Both the position numbers and the translations under genes were made by a program. Below are positions 1 through 8,311 of a stretch of 38,103 bases of DNA, in pieces (the stretch's first letter is position 1; each line of letters opens with the position of its first letter). The notes under the pieces are model-generated. The model searched no databases, was not told the DNA's origin, and saw only the letters and a program-made list of their open reading frames with translations. Origin of the DNA: Bacillota bacterium (GTDB lineage: Bacteria; Bacillota; Clostridia; Lachnospirales; Lachnospiraceae); the NCBI GenBank assembly GCA_023437715.1, contig JAEZFK010000075.1, forward strand, positions 1 through 38,103, read 5' to 3'.

Positions 1-125
1 ATAAATTTTCCTCCTTATGGGGAGATTCATTTGTTACGCTTTCAGTATAACTGCATCTTTATGTTAGGCATAACAAAGTGGGGAATTTTCTCCGCCAAAA
101 GTGGGTATTTTTATTATGCCATTCA
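1..125 (-). mobile_element. Probable end of an IS21-family element (istA leader), cut by window edge
   Basis: Read on the minus strand, this segment begins with TGAATGGCATAATAAAAATA at the exact point where the IS256-type transposase frame is lost. It carries two direct copies of CCCACTTT (complements at 75-82 and 98-105) and finishes with an AAGGAGG ribosome site (complement at about 8-16), so a minus-strand gene should start just outside the window. A TG terminus, internal repeated terminal motifs and an immediately following start fit the leader of an istA gene in IS21-family elements. No coding sequence of the element is inside the window, so the family call is inference. Confidence 0.45.
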
Positions 126-683
126 CACATGATAGTGGATTGCATCCATGAAGACAACCGCATAGATGTCTTCCAGCGGTCGTTCCTGCCATTCTTTCAC
201 AATGGGCAGAATCTTATCCGTGATCCGGCTAATCGTGCTATCTAAAATATCAATATCATACAGTTCCCGCATATGGCTTTCTATATCCGCAGTGGTCATT
301 CCTTTTGCATACATAGAGATAATTTTTTCTTCCATATCTTGAGTAACCGTATTTTGATATTTCTTGATAACCTGCGGTTCAAAATCGCCCTTACGATCCC
401 GTGGGATATCCAGCTCCATGTCCCCATAACTGGTATGCATAGTTTTCTGAGAATAGCCATTACGACTGTTATCGGTTTCCTTATTGCGGTAGTCGTACCT
501 GGAATATCCTAGTTCCTCATTCATTTCTTCATCCAGGGTTCCTTCCAGAATGACAGACATCATATCTCTCATGATGGAATTTACATCCGTGCCATCTTTG
601 ACTTTAACATTGTTTTCCTTCAGATAGGTGCTCATCATTTCTCTGAGAGCAGCTTTTTGTGGTGAATCTTTTTTTCTTGCCAT
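123..683 (-). pseudogene. IS256-family transposase, 3'-truncated
   Basis: This is the N-terminal 186 residues of a mutator/IS256-type transposase, which normally has about 400 residues. Seen here are the helical N-terminal region, a DIPRDRKGDFEP segment, the KGMTTADI segment and the start of the catalytic core at VVFMDAIHYHV. That carries only the first Asp of the DDE triad; the second Asp and the Glu are lost. I set the start at MARKKDS (683) because GGAGG lies 9 nt upstream; a longer in-frame extension only runs through the element's terminal sequence. The frame ends where a different sequence, probably an IS21-family end, begins. It cannot encode an active transposase. Confidence 0.85.
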
Positions 684-721
684 AAAATAAACCTCCAAAC
701 TGAGTAATTTCATCTTACACC

Positions 722-829
722 AGTTTGAAGGTTTACACAATCTTTGGGATACTCCCAAAGTTTGGAGGTTTACACAATCTTTGGGATACTCCTCTCGTAT
801 AAGCTGTAGCAAGCGTTGGGATGCTCCTC
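722..829. repeat. Repeated IS256-type terminal sequence (two near-identical copies and a third degenerate one)
   Basis: Two 34-bp copies at 722-755 and 759-792 differ at one base. Both read GGTTTACACAATCTTTGGGA plus ATACTCC-like flanks, with a period of 37 bp. A degenerate third copy (TTGGGATGCTCCTC) sits at about 806-829. The GATTGTGTAAACC core on the minus strand resembles terminal inverted repeats of clostridial IS256 elements and lies just upstream of the transposase start. The multiplication of one end suggests repeated insertion or slippage at this end. Confidence 0.6.
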
Positions 830-979
830 ATAGTTACCTAATTTATGTTGCAGTAATATTATCATCAAATTCAGGGATGGTTATTCCATTTATGCAAAAG
901 TATGTTCACACCTTGATCCATATTCAATTTCACCTTACTATTTTTTTAATCCATGTAAACATATATAACTGCCAATTCC

Positions 980-1278
980 CTATGTCGTAATAATCTCAAT
1001 TATTTTCTCCCACCTCCCTTTATCAATATCCCATTTCAGACAATTTATATTCTGCTCCAATTGCTCAATAGACGATTTCCTCTAAATAACATAGGTCACT
1101 TTCGATGTCTAACTCAGCTTGTTTAAAACCGTTTCATCTATTGCCACATCGTATTCATTAATTCCTTTAATAAGCCCATGGTTTAAAAATACTTTTTAAA
1201 TTTTCCTTTCCATCCACTTCTTACTCCCGTTATAAATATTATCTTATTATAAGGTCTAATCTCCACGTAAACTGCCAT
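980..1278 (-). pseudogene. Decayed small gene, immunity-protein-like (unidentified)
   Basis: Reading the minus strand through three frame switches gives a coherent protein of about 100 residues. It starts at an ATG at 1278 (MAVYVEIRPYNKIIFITG, ending at a stop at 1183-1185). It continues in a second frame with GLIKGINEYDVAIDE, in a third with KQAELDIESDLCYLEEIV, then back in the second with SIEQLEQNINCLKWDI, ending at a stop at 980-982. A purine-rich GAGGAAATTAGGCGGG precedes the ATG. Size, composition and position just downstream of another decayed frame fit an immunity gene of a polymorphic toxin module. I do not recognise the family, and the toxin/immunity reading is inference. Confidence 0.4.
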
Positions 1279-1334
1279 ATAAAATCCCGCCTAATTTCCT
1301 CTTATTCACATCTGCAGTAAAAAACATTTTTATT

Positions 1335-1505
1335 TTATTCAAATCGAAAAGATGTCCATCTGCTTTTATGCCAAACTAAATATTTTCCCATTATTGCATT
1401 AGTGCGCAATTTTTTCTTGACTTTTCCCCTTGGAATGCTTAAATCATATCCAGATACATTAACCTTAGAATTTAACAAAACTTCACAAAAACCATTGCCA
1501 TTTTC
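1335..1505 (-). pseudogene. Remnant of a larger gene's C-terminus (unidentified; possibly a toxin tip)
   Basis: A 56-codon open frame without a start codon, bounded upstream by an in-frame stop at 1506-1508. It has a natural-looking protein sequence (NVSGYDLSIPRGKVKKK, then GKYLVWHKSRWTSF) ending at 1335-1337. Basic and aromatic composition, and the position 57 bp before the decayed small gene at 1278-980, would fit the carboxy-terminal tip of a polymorphic toxin followed by its immunity gene. There is no start and no upstream domain, so it cannot be functional. Function not recognised. Confidence 0.35.
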
Positions 1506-1523
1506 CTACACTTTCGTTATAAT
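1495..1523 (+). promoter_or_regulatory. Sigma-A promoter for the DUF5688 gene
   Basis: TTGCCA, 17 nt spacer, TATAAT. It lies about 130 bp ahead of the plus-strand start at 1656 and gives a long leader. It is the best match to the consensus in the AT-rich gap 813-1655. Apart from the IS repeats and decayed frames, that gap holds nothing else I can identify. Confidence 0.6.
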
Positions 1524-1655
1524 GAAAATGCATATAAAATAAAATCTCAAATCTAACAGCATTCTCCATCCTTTCTATTTTTCCACCTCACCCCAATGTA
1601 AATCTGCACACCCAGTTTACATAAATCACATCTAAACATCTAAGGAGGTATACGC

Positions 1656-2621
1656 ATGGTATACGAAAAATTTCTGGAAACTGTCAAAAACTCCCTTCAA
1701 GACCATCTAGGATCCGAATTCACTCTCACGATCCACCCCATCCAAAAGAACAATGGCCTTTCCCTCGACGGACTCTGCATTGAAAAAAAGAATGAAAAAA
1801 CAGCCCCTACCATCTATCTCGCTCCCTTTTACGAAACATTCCGAAGCGGCCGCCCTTTCCCGGATATCCTAACCGACATTCTGGACCTTTACCAAAGCAG
1901 CCAGTTTCCCGAAGATTTCCATTTCGAAGAACTGTCATCTTTTGAACAGGCCAAAAACAAAATCATTTACCGCCTCATAAACGAATCCGCAAATCAGGAA
2001 CTGCTGAAAGATGTACCTCATATCTCCTACCATGACCTGGATCTATGCCTTGTCTTTTATCTCACCTTTCAAAAATCAGAAGATCATTTCCTTACCGCTC
2101 TCATCCATACCCGGCAATTAAAAATCTGGAACCTGACCACAGAAGAGCTGTATCTGGCAGCCAAAACCAACACCCCCCGCTTATTTCCTGCCCGAATCCG
2201 TTCCCTGCCGGAGGTCATGAAAGAAATCACAAGAGCTGCCGCAAAAGAAGAATTAGATGACGAAGCCCTTGATGAATTCTTCGATTCCGCTCCTCTCTCC
2301 CCACCCATATACGTTTTAACCAATCCTATGGGAACCAACGGAGCGGCCTGTCTCTTCTATGAGGGCATATTAAAAGACTTCGCAGTATGCAACAGCAGCG
2401 ATTTAATCATACTGCCTTCCAGCATTCACGAAGTCCTTATTATACCATACAGCCAGGATATTTCCATTGAAGAACTGGCCGAAACCGTCTTTTCCATCAA
2501 TTTAGAAGAAGTTCCAAAAGAGGACCGCCTGTCCAACCACATCTATTTCTATTCTAAAGAATCTGAAAATCTCACCATTGCCTTTACCTCTTCTGTCCCA
2601 ATCGGAACAGAGAATCCATAA
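1656..2621 (+). CDS. DUF5688 family protein
   Basis: A 321-residue soluble protein with no signal peptide or membrane segment. The N-terminal half (LDGLCI, then TIYLAPFYE) and the C-terminal block (NPMGTNGAACLFYEGIL, LIILPSSIHEVLIIP) match what I recall of DUF5688 proteins, a family largely restricted to Lachnospiraceae and relatives and of unknown function. The start is firm: AAGGAGG lies 9 nt before the ATG. It is one of only two plus-strand genes here and is convergent with the exporter genes; its last 38 bp overlap the end of the small ThrE subunit. No catalytic motif was recognised. Confidence 0.8.
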   Translation: MVYEKFLETVKNSLQDHLGSEFTLTIHPIQKNNGLSLDGLCIEKKNEKTAPTIYLAPFYETFRSGRPFPDILTDILDLYQSSQFPEDFHFEELSSFEQAKNKIIYRLINESANQELLKDVPHISYHDLDLCLVFYLTFQKSEDHFLTALIHTRQLKIWNLTTEELYLAAKTNTPRLFPARIRSLPEVMKEITRAAAKEELDDEALDEFFDSAPLSPPIYVLTNPMGTNGAACLFYEGILKDFAVCNSSDLIILPSSIHEVLIIPYSQDISIEELAETVFSINLEEVPKEDRLSNHIYFYSKESENLTIAFTSSVPIGTENP

Positions 2622-3003
2622 TAAAAATTGCCATTGCGATTGCACCCGAAATCTGAAGAGTTTCCACCAGGTAATGACTGGAAAGCGCCGGATCATTGCT
2701 GATGACATAGGAAACACTGCGGTAAATCGACGCTCCCGGCACTGAGGGCAAAATCCCTGCTACCAGGAAAACCGTGACCGGAGCCTTAAATTTCCTGGCT
2801 GCAATGTGACTGGAAAGGGCCACCAGCAGGCTGGATAAAAAGGCCGCAGCAATGACGGACCCGTCTGCGGCCTGTACAAGGAGATAGGCCAGCCATCCGA
2901 TTGCTCCAATCCCTCCTGACAGGATCAAATATCTTTTTGGCAGCTCCAGGATCAAAGCGAAACTAATGACCGCAAGAAAAGCACCAACCGTTTGAATTAC
3001 CAC
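2584..3003 (-). CDS. Threonine/serine exporter, small ThrE subunit (DUF3815/YjjB-type)
   Basis: A 139-residue, very hydrophobic protein with four to five membrane segments and the family motif ILPSVPGASIYRS in the middle. In many Firmicutes ThrE is split into a large and a small protein that together form an amino-acid or dicarboxylate exporter; this is the small half. It overlaps the large subunit's stop by 7 bp, so translation is coupled. The 3' end overlaps the convergent DUF5688 gene by 38 bp. The substrate cannot be read from the sequence: E. coli YjjPB exports succinate, corynebacterial ThrE threonine. Confidence 0.85.
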   Translation of the reverse strand: MVIQTVGAFLAVISFALILELPKRYLILSGGIGAIGWLAYLLVQAADGSVIAAAFLSSLLVALSSHIAARKFKAPVTVFLVAGILPSVPGASIYRSVSYVISNDPALSSHYLVETLQISGAIAMAIFIMDSLFRLGQKR

Positions 3004-3776
3004 GGGAATCCACCTCCTGTTAGATGCTGAAACAGACCCATGCCCGCTCCCACTCCTGCGGCAACTGCCAGAGCGATAACCACAGCTTCCATGATCCTGG
3101 CCGTACCGGAAGCATAATCACCGTTTAAGGTATCCCTGATTGCCGTCGTAAATATCACTCCGGGAACCAAGGGCATGATCCCGCCAATGATAACGATATC
3201 ACCTCTGATTCCCGGAATAAACCACCGTTCCACCAAAAGAGTGGTAACTGCGATTAAAAACGCGCAGACTCCGTTGACACAGAAATTATTGAGCCTTATC
3301 CTTACAGCCCCCTCCATGGCAACCGCCAGCACTGCGCCCACAACCGCTGCTGCCAGGCAGTCTCTGCCCCCTCCGCCTAAAAGAAGGGTAAAAAAGACAG
3401 TTACACCTACCATTCCGATCTCTTTCACTCTTCTTCCATACTGAATGGTTTCCTGTACCTTTTTCAGTTCTCCGTAAGCTTCCTCCACAGTCAGAAAACC
3501 CTGGCAAAACTTTCTGGAAATATCATTTACCAGATACACCCTGTTTAAGTTGGTGGCCCTGCCCGTCACCCTTCTGGCTACAGTTATGGCCTCAATGGAC
3601 GGATCGTTTAGGGACGCAAAAATACCTGTAGAAAATACAATTGATTCCGCCGTATTCCGGCCAGCCATCCTCAGGATGTGTTCAATGGTATCCTCTACCC
3701 GGTAAATCTCCGCACCGCTTATCAGCATGATCTCACCTGCCAGAACTGCAGTTTCCACAAGCAGCTTATCATTCAT
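2997..3776 (-). CDS. Threonine/serine exporter, large ThrE subunit (DUF1212/YjjP-type)
   Basis: A 259-residue protein. A soluble N-terminal part of about 110 residues (SGAEIYRVEDTIEHIL, then FSTGIFASL) is followed by about five membrane segments with the repeated family motif GGIMPLVPGVIFTTAIRD. It is the first gene of a two-gene unit with the small subunit. I chose the ATG at 3776 over the TTG one codon earlier because GGGGA sits at normal distance. The 64-bp gap to the feoB stop shows no strong terminator, so read-through from feoAB is possible. Confidence 0.85.
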   Translation of the reverse strand: MNDKLLVETAVLAGEIMLISGAEIYRVEDTIEHILRMAGRNTAESIVFSTGIFASLNDPSIEAITVARRVTGRATNLNRVYLVNDISRKFCQGFLTVEEAYGELKKVQETIQYGRRVKEIGMVGVTVFFTLLLGGGGRDCLAAAVVGAVLAVAMEGAVRIRLNNFCVNGVCAFLIAVTTLLVERWFIPGIRGDIVIIGGIMPLVPGVIFTTAIRDTLNGDYASGTARIMEAVVIALAVAAGVGAGMGLFQHLTGGGFPW

Positions 3777-3843
3777 CAATTTATTCCCCTATATTATTAT
3801 AAGTCAAGCGGATATTCCCAATCCCCTTCGCTGCTTGATTCGG

Positions 3844-5841
3844 TTAAAAAATCCGGCTTCCGATCTGGAATACCAGTACAGAAGCGACCCACGCCACCAA
3901 AAGCTGGAACAGCACCATGCCCAGAGTCCATTTCATGGATCCGGTTTCTTTTTTGATGGTGGCCACTGCAGCGATGCAGGGGGAATAAAGCAAACAGAAA
4001 ATCATCAACGCATAGGCATTGGCTCCGCCAAACCCGATATTTCCTAAAATCCCGGAAAGTTCTCCCATTCCTGATGCGGAATTGATATTGCTGATTCCGA
4101 AGAGGACGGAAAAGCTGGAAACCACCACTTCCTTTGCAGAAAGCCCGGAAATCAAGGCTACCGCAATCCTCCAGTCTCCAAGCCCCGCCGGCTGCAGAAT
4201 CGGAATCAGGCCCCGTCCGATGATGGCTGCAAAGCTTTGGGATACGTCAGTTACAAAGCCTCTGGTCCCGCCGTTTAACACAAACCAGAGCACAATGGTG
4301 GCAAGAAATATGGTAGTCCCTGCCTTGCTCAAATAATCCTTTACCTTATCCCACACATAAATGACAACCGTCCGGGCATTGGGTGTCTTATATTCAGGAA
4401 GCTCGATCAGAAGAGTATCCTCATCCCCCGCTTTCGTCATCCTATGAGTTACATGGGCAATCAGGATTGCCGCCATAAGGCCGATGAAATACAGGGAATA
4501 GGCCACCACCAGAGCATGCTTCGGAAAAAACATCTCAGAAAACAGGACGTATATGGGAAGCCTTGCGGAACAGGACATAAAGGGTGTAATTAAAATAGTC
4601 CTCTTCCTGTCCCTTTCACTGGGAAGCGCCCTGGCTGCCATAACCGCCGGAACAGTACAGCCAAATCCCAGAAGCATGGGAAGAAACGCCTTTCCCGAAA
4701 GCCCCACCCGCCCCATGATCTCATTCATCACATAGGCGACCCGGGCCATATAACCGCTGTCCTCCAGAAATGCCAGTGCAAGAAACAGGATGAAAATGTT
4801 GGGCAGAAACGTGAGAATTCCTCCCACACCGGCCACAATTCCATCCACCACAAGAGAGGTAATCCAGCCTGCTGCATGGATGTTCTCCATAAACTGCTGC
4901 ATGTACCTGGAAATTAAGTCAAGGGCGACTTCAAAATATCCTTTCAGAAAATCTCCCACAGTAAAGGTCAGGAAAAACACCAGAGCCATGATCCCTAAGA
5001 AAAACGGCGCGCCCAAAAACGGATGGGTCAGATATTCGTCGATCTTATCCGTAAATGCCGCTTTCTCTTCCTTATTAACCAGGCATTCTTTAATGATTCC
5101 CTCTATATATTCATATTTCTGGTTAATGATTTCCTTTTCATAATTATGGCTGATAATATTGCTTAGATTCAGGGGGTGATCGTTGCAGACCGCCTCATCA
5201 TATTCCAGCAATTTAATAGCGTGCCACCTTAAATTGTCCATGGTCCCATAATGGGCCTTAAGAACGGTTTCCACCTTGGAAATCACATTTTCAATGGAGG
5301 GGGTATAGGTCACCACCACACCCTGGGGCCCTTCCTCATAATGATGGACCACAGCATGAAGCAGCACGTCGAGCCCGTTTCTCTTTCTCGCAGATACAGG
5401 CACTACAGGAATGGAGCCCAGCATTTCCGGCAGACGGTGAAGATCGATTTCCATTCCCCGTTCTTCTATGATATCCATCATGTTAAGAGCCAGTATGACC
5501 GGCTTTTTCAGTTCCAGAAGCTGAAGGGTCAGATATAAATTCCGCTCCAGAGACGAAGCGTCCACCACATTGATGATGACATCCACTTCCCCGCTTTCCA
5601 GACATTGTCTCGTCACCTTTTCCTCTATGGTGTAACAGGTCAGGCTGTAAATACCCGGCGTGTCGATTACCCGGATCGGGCGGCCTTTATAGCTGGTCTC
5701 TCCTTCCATCCGTTCCACAGTAACGCCGGGCCAGTTAGCCACCTTAAGCTTTGATCCCGTAAGTGCGTTGAACAGGGTCGTCTTTCCACAGTTAGGATTT
5801 CCCACGAGCCCAACCTTAATCACACGATTTTCCTCATTCAT
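3844..5841 (-). CDS. feoB: Ferrous iron transporter FeoB
   Basis: A 665-residue inner-membrane Fe(II) transporter. The N-terminal G domain shows G1 GNPNCGKT (residues 14-21), the G3 DTPG motif and G4 NMMD. A helical GDI-like linker follows, then two Gate domains with GYMARVAYVMNE, PMLLGFGCTVPA and the C-terminal SGLSAKEVVVSS and LYSPCIAAVATIK segments that line the pore. Length is at the short end of the usual range. The start overlaps the feoA stop by 8 bp, so the two are translated together. Expression is probably controlled through the Fur-like box ahead of feoA. No feoC was found. Confidence 0.96.
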   Translation of the reverse strand: MNEENRVIKVGLVGNPNCGKTTLFNALTGSKLKVANWPGVTVERMEGETSYKGRPIRVIDTPGIYSLTCYTIEEKVTRQCLESGEVDVIINVVDASSLERNLYLTLQLLELKKPVILALNMMDIIEERGMEIDLHRLPEMLGSIPVVPVSARKRNGLDVLLHAVVHHYEEGPQGVVVTYTPSIENVISKVETVLKAHYGTMDNLRWHAIKLLEYDEAVCNDHPLNLSNIISHNYEKEIINQKYEYIEGIIKECLVNKEEKAAFTDKIDEYLTHPFLGAPFFLGIMALVFFLTFTVGDFLKGYFEVALDLISRYMQQFMENIHAAGWITSLVVDGIVAGVGGILTFLPNIFILFLALAFLEDSGYMARVAYVMNEIMGRVGLSGKAFLPMLLGFGCTVPAVMAARALPSERDRKRTILITPFMSCSARLPIYVLFSEMFFPKHALVVAYSLYFIGLMAAILIAHVTHRMTKAGDEDTLLIELPEYKTPNARTVVIYVWDKVKDYLSKAGTTIFLATIVLWFVLNGGTRGFVTDVSQSFAAIIGRGLIPILQPAGLGDWRIAVALISGLSAKEVVVSSFSVLFGISNINSASGMGELSGILGNIGFGGANAYALMIFCLLYSPCIAAVATIKKETGSMKWTLGMVLFQLLVAWVASVLVFQIGSRIF

Positions 5842-6067
5842 GCTTTACGGCCTCCCTTATTTCAATTCCCTCTGATATCTTTCTTCCCAGGGCCAGACGG
5901 GTACCTCTGACCTTAATAATCACAGTACCGCTTCCCTTTTTATTCATCAGGGTAACAGGCGTCATTTCATTTACGCCCAGGGCTTCCAGCCGCCTTGTGA
6001 TGGAATCCTTTACCATCACGCTATATACGATGTAGGTTCTTCCGATTTCCCCTTCATAAAGCTTCAT
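5834..6067 (-). CDS. feoA: Ferrous iron transport protein FeoA
   Basis: A 77-residue SH3-like protein (ITRRLEALGV, then RGTRLALGRKISEGIEI) that works with FeoB at the cytoplasmic face of the membrane. GGAGGAGAGAAGA precedes the ATG. It is the first gene of feoAB. The promoter and a Fur-like box lie 76-104 bp upstream, partly inside uvrB. Confidence 0.93.
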   Translation of the reverse strand: MKLYEGEIGRTYIVYSVMVKDSITRRLEALGVNEMTPVTLMNKKGSGTVIIKVRGTRLALGRKISEGIEIREAVKHE

Positions 6068-6142
6068 TCTTCTCTCCTCCGGATGCCGCCGTTTATTCCT
6101 CCGGCAGGTCAGGGCTGCTGCCCCCCCATCGCATCCATAGAG

Positions 6143-6171
6143 ATTTTACACTTATTGAGAATGATTGTCAA
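6143..6171 (-). promoter_or_regulatory. Promoter of feoAB
   Basis: On the minus strand, TTGACA (6166-6171), 17 nt, TAAAAT (6143-6148). Six of six match at -35 and five of six at -10. The -35 box covers the stop codon of uvrB (6168-6170), so the promoter is placed in the end of the upstream gene. Confidence 0.75.
6156..6170. promoter_or_regulatory. Fur-like box over the feoAB promoter
   Basis: TGAGAATGATTGTCA matches the 7-1-7 Bacillus Fur consensus TGATAATnATTATCA at 12 of 14 informative positions and overlaps the -35 box and spacer of the feoAB promoter. Repression by iron-loaded Fur is the expected outcome. It is inferred, since no fur gene is in the window. Confidence 0.7.
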
Positions 6172-8153
6172 TCGTCCATATCCTGCAGCATTTTTTTTAC
6201 CTGCACCATCCGGTCACGCAGCCTTGCCGCCTCTTCGAAGTTCAGTTCCGCTGCTGCCTGATGCATCTTCTTTGTAAGCTCCTTTGCAAGCTTTTCCAGC
6301 TCCTTGGTATCCATGGATTCCGGATCTTTCTTAAAGTCTTTCTCCTCCTCAATTGCTGCCTTGGAAATGGCAATTAAGTCCCGTACAGACTTTCTGATGG
6401 TAGTGGGGGTGATCCCATGCTCCTCATTGTACTTCTGCTGAATGGCTCTTCTCCGGTTCGTCTCTTCAATTGCCACCCGCATGGAATCCGTAATCTTATC
6501 CGCATACATGATGACATGTCCGTCGGAATTTCTGGCCGCCCTTCCGATGGTCTGGATCAGGGAGGTCTCAGAGCGCAGGAAACCCTCCTTGTCTGCATCC
6601 AGGATCGCCACCAGGGTGATCTCAGGAATGTCAAGTCCTTCTCTCAGCAGGTTGATTCCCACCAGCACGTCAAACACATCCATACGCATATCCCGGATGA
6701 TCTCAGAACGCTCAAGGGTATCAATATCGGAGTGGAGATATTTCACCCGGATTCCCACCTCCCGCATATAATCCGTTAAATCCTCAGCCATCCGCTTAGT
6801 CAGGGTGGTGATCAGCACCTTATTTTTCTTTGCCGTCTCCTTATTGACCTCTGAAACCAGATCATCGATCTGGCCTTCCACCGGCCGCACGTCAATTTCA
6901 GGATCCAGAAGCCCCGTAGGCCGGATAATCTGCTCTACCCGGAGCAGCTCATGATCCGCCTCATAAACCGAGGGAGTAGCCGATACAAACATCATCTGAT
7001 TGATTTTCGATTCAAACTCTTCAAAATTTAACGGACGGTTGTCCAGAGCAGAGGGAAGCCGGAAGCCGTAATTCACAAGAGTGGTCTTTCTGGACCGGTC
7101 CCCGGCAAACATACCTCTTACCTGAGGAAGGGTGATATGGGACTCATCCACGATGATCAGAAAATCATCGGGGAAATAGTCAATGAGGGTATAGGGGGCT
7201 TCCCCAGGTTTTCCTCCGGTCAAATGCCTGGAATAGTTCTCGATTCCGGAACAAAAGCCGGTCTCCTTCATCATTTCCACATCAAAATTGGTCCGCTCCG
7301 AAATTCGCTGAGCCTCCAGGAGCTTGTCCTCGCTCTTAAAATAAGCCACCTGATCCTTTAACTCCTCCAGAATGGTCTGGGCCGCCAGCTCCATTTTATC
7401 CCTGGACACCACATAATGGGAGGCCGGGAAAATGGCCACATGGCCCAGCTCCGCCTTAATCTCCCCGGTCAGAGTGTCAATCTCCGTAATCCGGTCCACT
7501 TCATCCCCGAAAAACTCCACCCGGTAGGCCTCGCTGCCGGAATAAGCCGGAAAGATTTCCACCACATCCCCTCTGACCCGGAACGTCCCGCGCTTGAAAT
7601 CCATATCATTCCGGTCATACTGGATGTCGATCAGCTTATGGATCACCTCATCCCGGTCCCTGATCATGCCGGGCCTTAGGGAAATGACCATTTCCTTATA
7701 ATCAATAGGGCTTCCCAATCCATAAATACAGGATACGGATGCCACGATAATTACGTCCTTTCTCTCCGACAGGGCAGCCGTAGCAGAATGGCGGAGCTTA
7801 TCTATCTCATCGTTGATGGCAGAATCCTTTTCAATATAGGTATCCGTAGAGGGAACATAGGCTTCCGGCTGGTAATAGTCGTAATAGGACACAAAATATT
7901 CCACCGCATTTTCAGGGAAGAACTCCTTAAACTCACCATAGAGCTGGGCGGCCAGGGTCTTATTGTGGGCGATAATAAGAGTCGGCCTCTGTAACTGCTG
8001 AATGACATTTGCCATGGTAAATGTCTTGCCGGATCCTGTGACTCCCAGCAGGGTCTGAAACTGATTGCCTTCCTTAAAGCCCTGTACCAGCTGCTCAATG
8101 GCCTGGGGCTGATCGCCTGTGGGCTGATATTCTGAGCGTAATTTAAATTCCAT
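6168..8153 (-). CDS. uvrB: Excinuclease ABC subunit UvrB
   Basis: A 661-residue DNA-damage recognition helicase of nucleotide excision repair. Walker A is GVTGSGKT (residues 37-44); the damage-probing beta-hairpin is YYDYYQPEAYVP; the DEAH-like box is VDESH; helicase motif VI is QTIGRAARN; the C-terminal UVR domain (LNFEEAARLRDRM) binds UvrC. I start at MEFKLRSEY (8153), because an earlier in-frame ATG lies directly on the GGAGGT ribosome site that serves this start 10 nt downstream. uvrA is not adjacent. The 3' end contains the feoAB promoter and Fur-like box. Confidence 0.97.
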   Translation of the reverse strand: MEFKLRSEYQPTGDQPQAIEQLVQGFKEGNQFQTLLGVTGSGKTFTMANVIQQLQRPTLIIAHNKTLAAQLYGEFKEFFPENAVEYFVSYYDYYQPEAYVPSTDTYIEKDSAINDEIDKLRHSATAALSERKDVIIVASVSCIYGLGSPIDYKEMVISLRPGMIRDRDEVIHKLIDIQYDRNDMDFKRGTFRVRGDVVEIFPAYSGSEAYRVEFFGDEVDRITEIDTLTGEIKAELGHVAIFPASHYVVSRDKMELAAQTILEELKDQVAYFKSEDKLLEAQRISERTNFDVEMMKETGFCSGIENYSRHLTGGKPGEAPYTLIDYFPDDFLIIVDESHITLPQVRGMFAGDRSRKTTLVNYGFRLPSALDNRPLNFEEFESKINQMMFVSATPSVYEADHELLRVEQIIRPTGLLDPEIDVRPVEGQIDDLVSEVNKETAKKNKVLITTLTKRMAEDLTDYMREVGIRVKYLHSDIDTLERSEIIRDMRMDVFDVLVGINLLREGLDIPEITLVAILDADKEGFLRSETSLIQTIGRAARNSDGHVIMYADKITDSMRVAIEETNRRRAIQQKYNEEHGITPTTIRKSVRDLIAISKAAIEEEKDFKKDPESMDTKELEKLAKELTKKMHQAAAELNFEEAARLRDRMVQVKKMLQDMDD

Positions 8154-8247
8154 TTGATATTTTACCTCCATAGTGACCTGAAAAATACGTAAAATTCTTT
8201 TACAATTGGATCACTAAAAATTATATCATAATGGATTGTAAAAGTAC

Positions 8248-8284
8248 AGGCGCAAACAGGAACATTTGTTCTCTGCCTGCGCCT
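8248..8284 (-). terminator. Hairpin terminator after the rhamnosidase gene
   Basis: AGGCGCA (8248-8254) pairs with TGCGCCT (8278-8284), with an inner CAG/CTG pairing. On the minus strand the stem is followed by a short CTTTTA stretch. It lies 28 bp past the stop of the enzyme gene and before uvrB. Confidence 0.55.
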
Positions 8285-8311
8285 CTCTTTCCCTGCCCTG
8301 CCGGCTGGCAT

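Noticed and set aside
123..812. Transposase with the longer N-terminus starting at 812
   Set aside because: The extra 43 residues translate the element's terminal repeats; the ATG at 683 has a good ribosome site and a normal family start.
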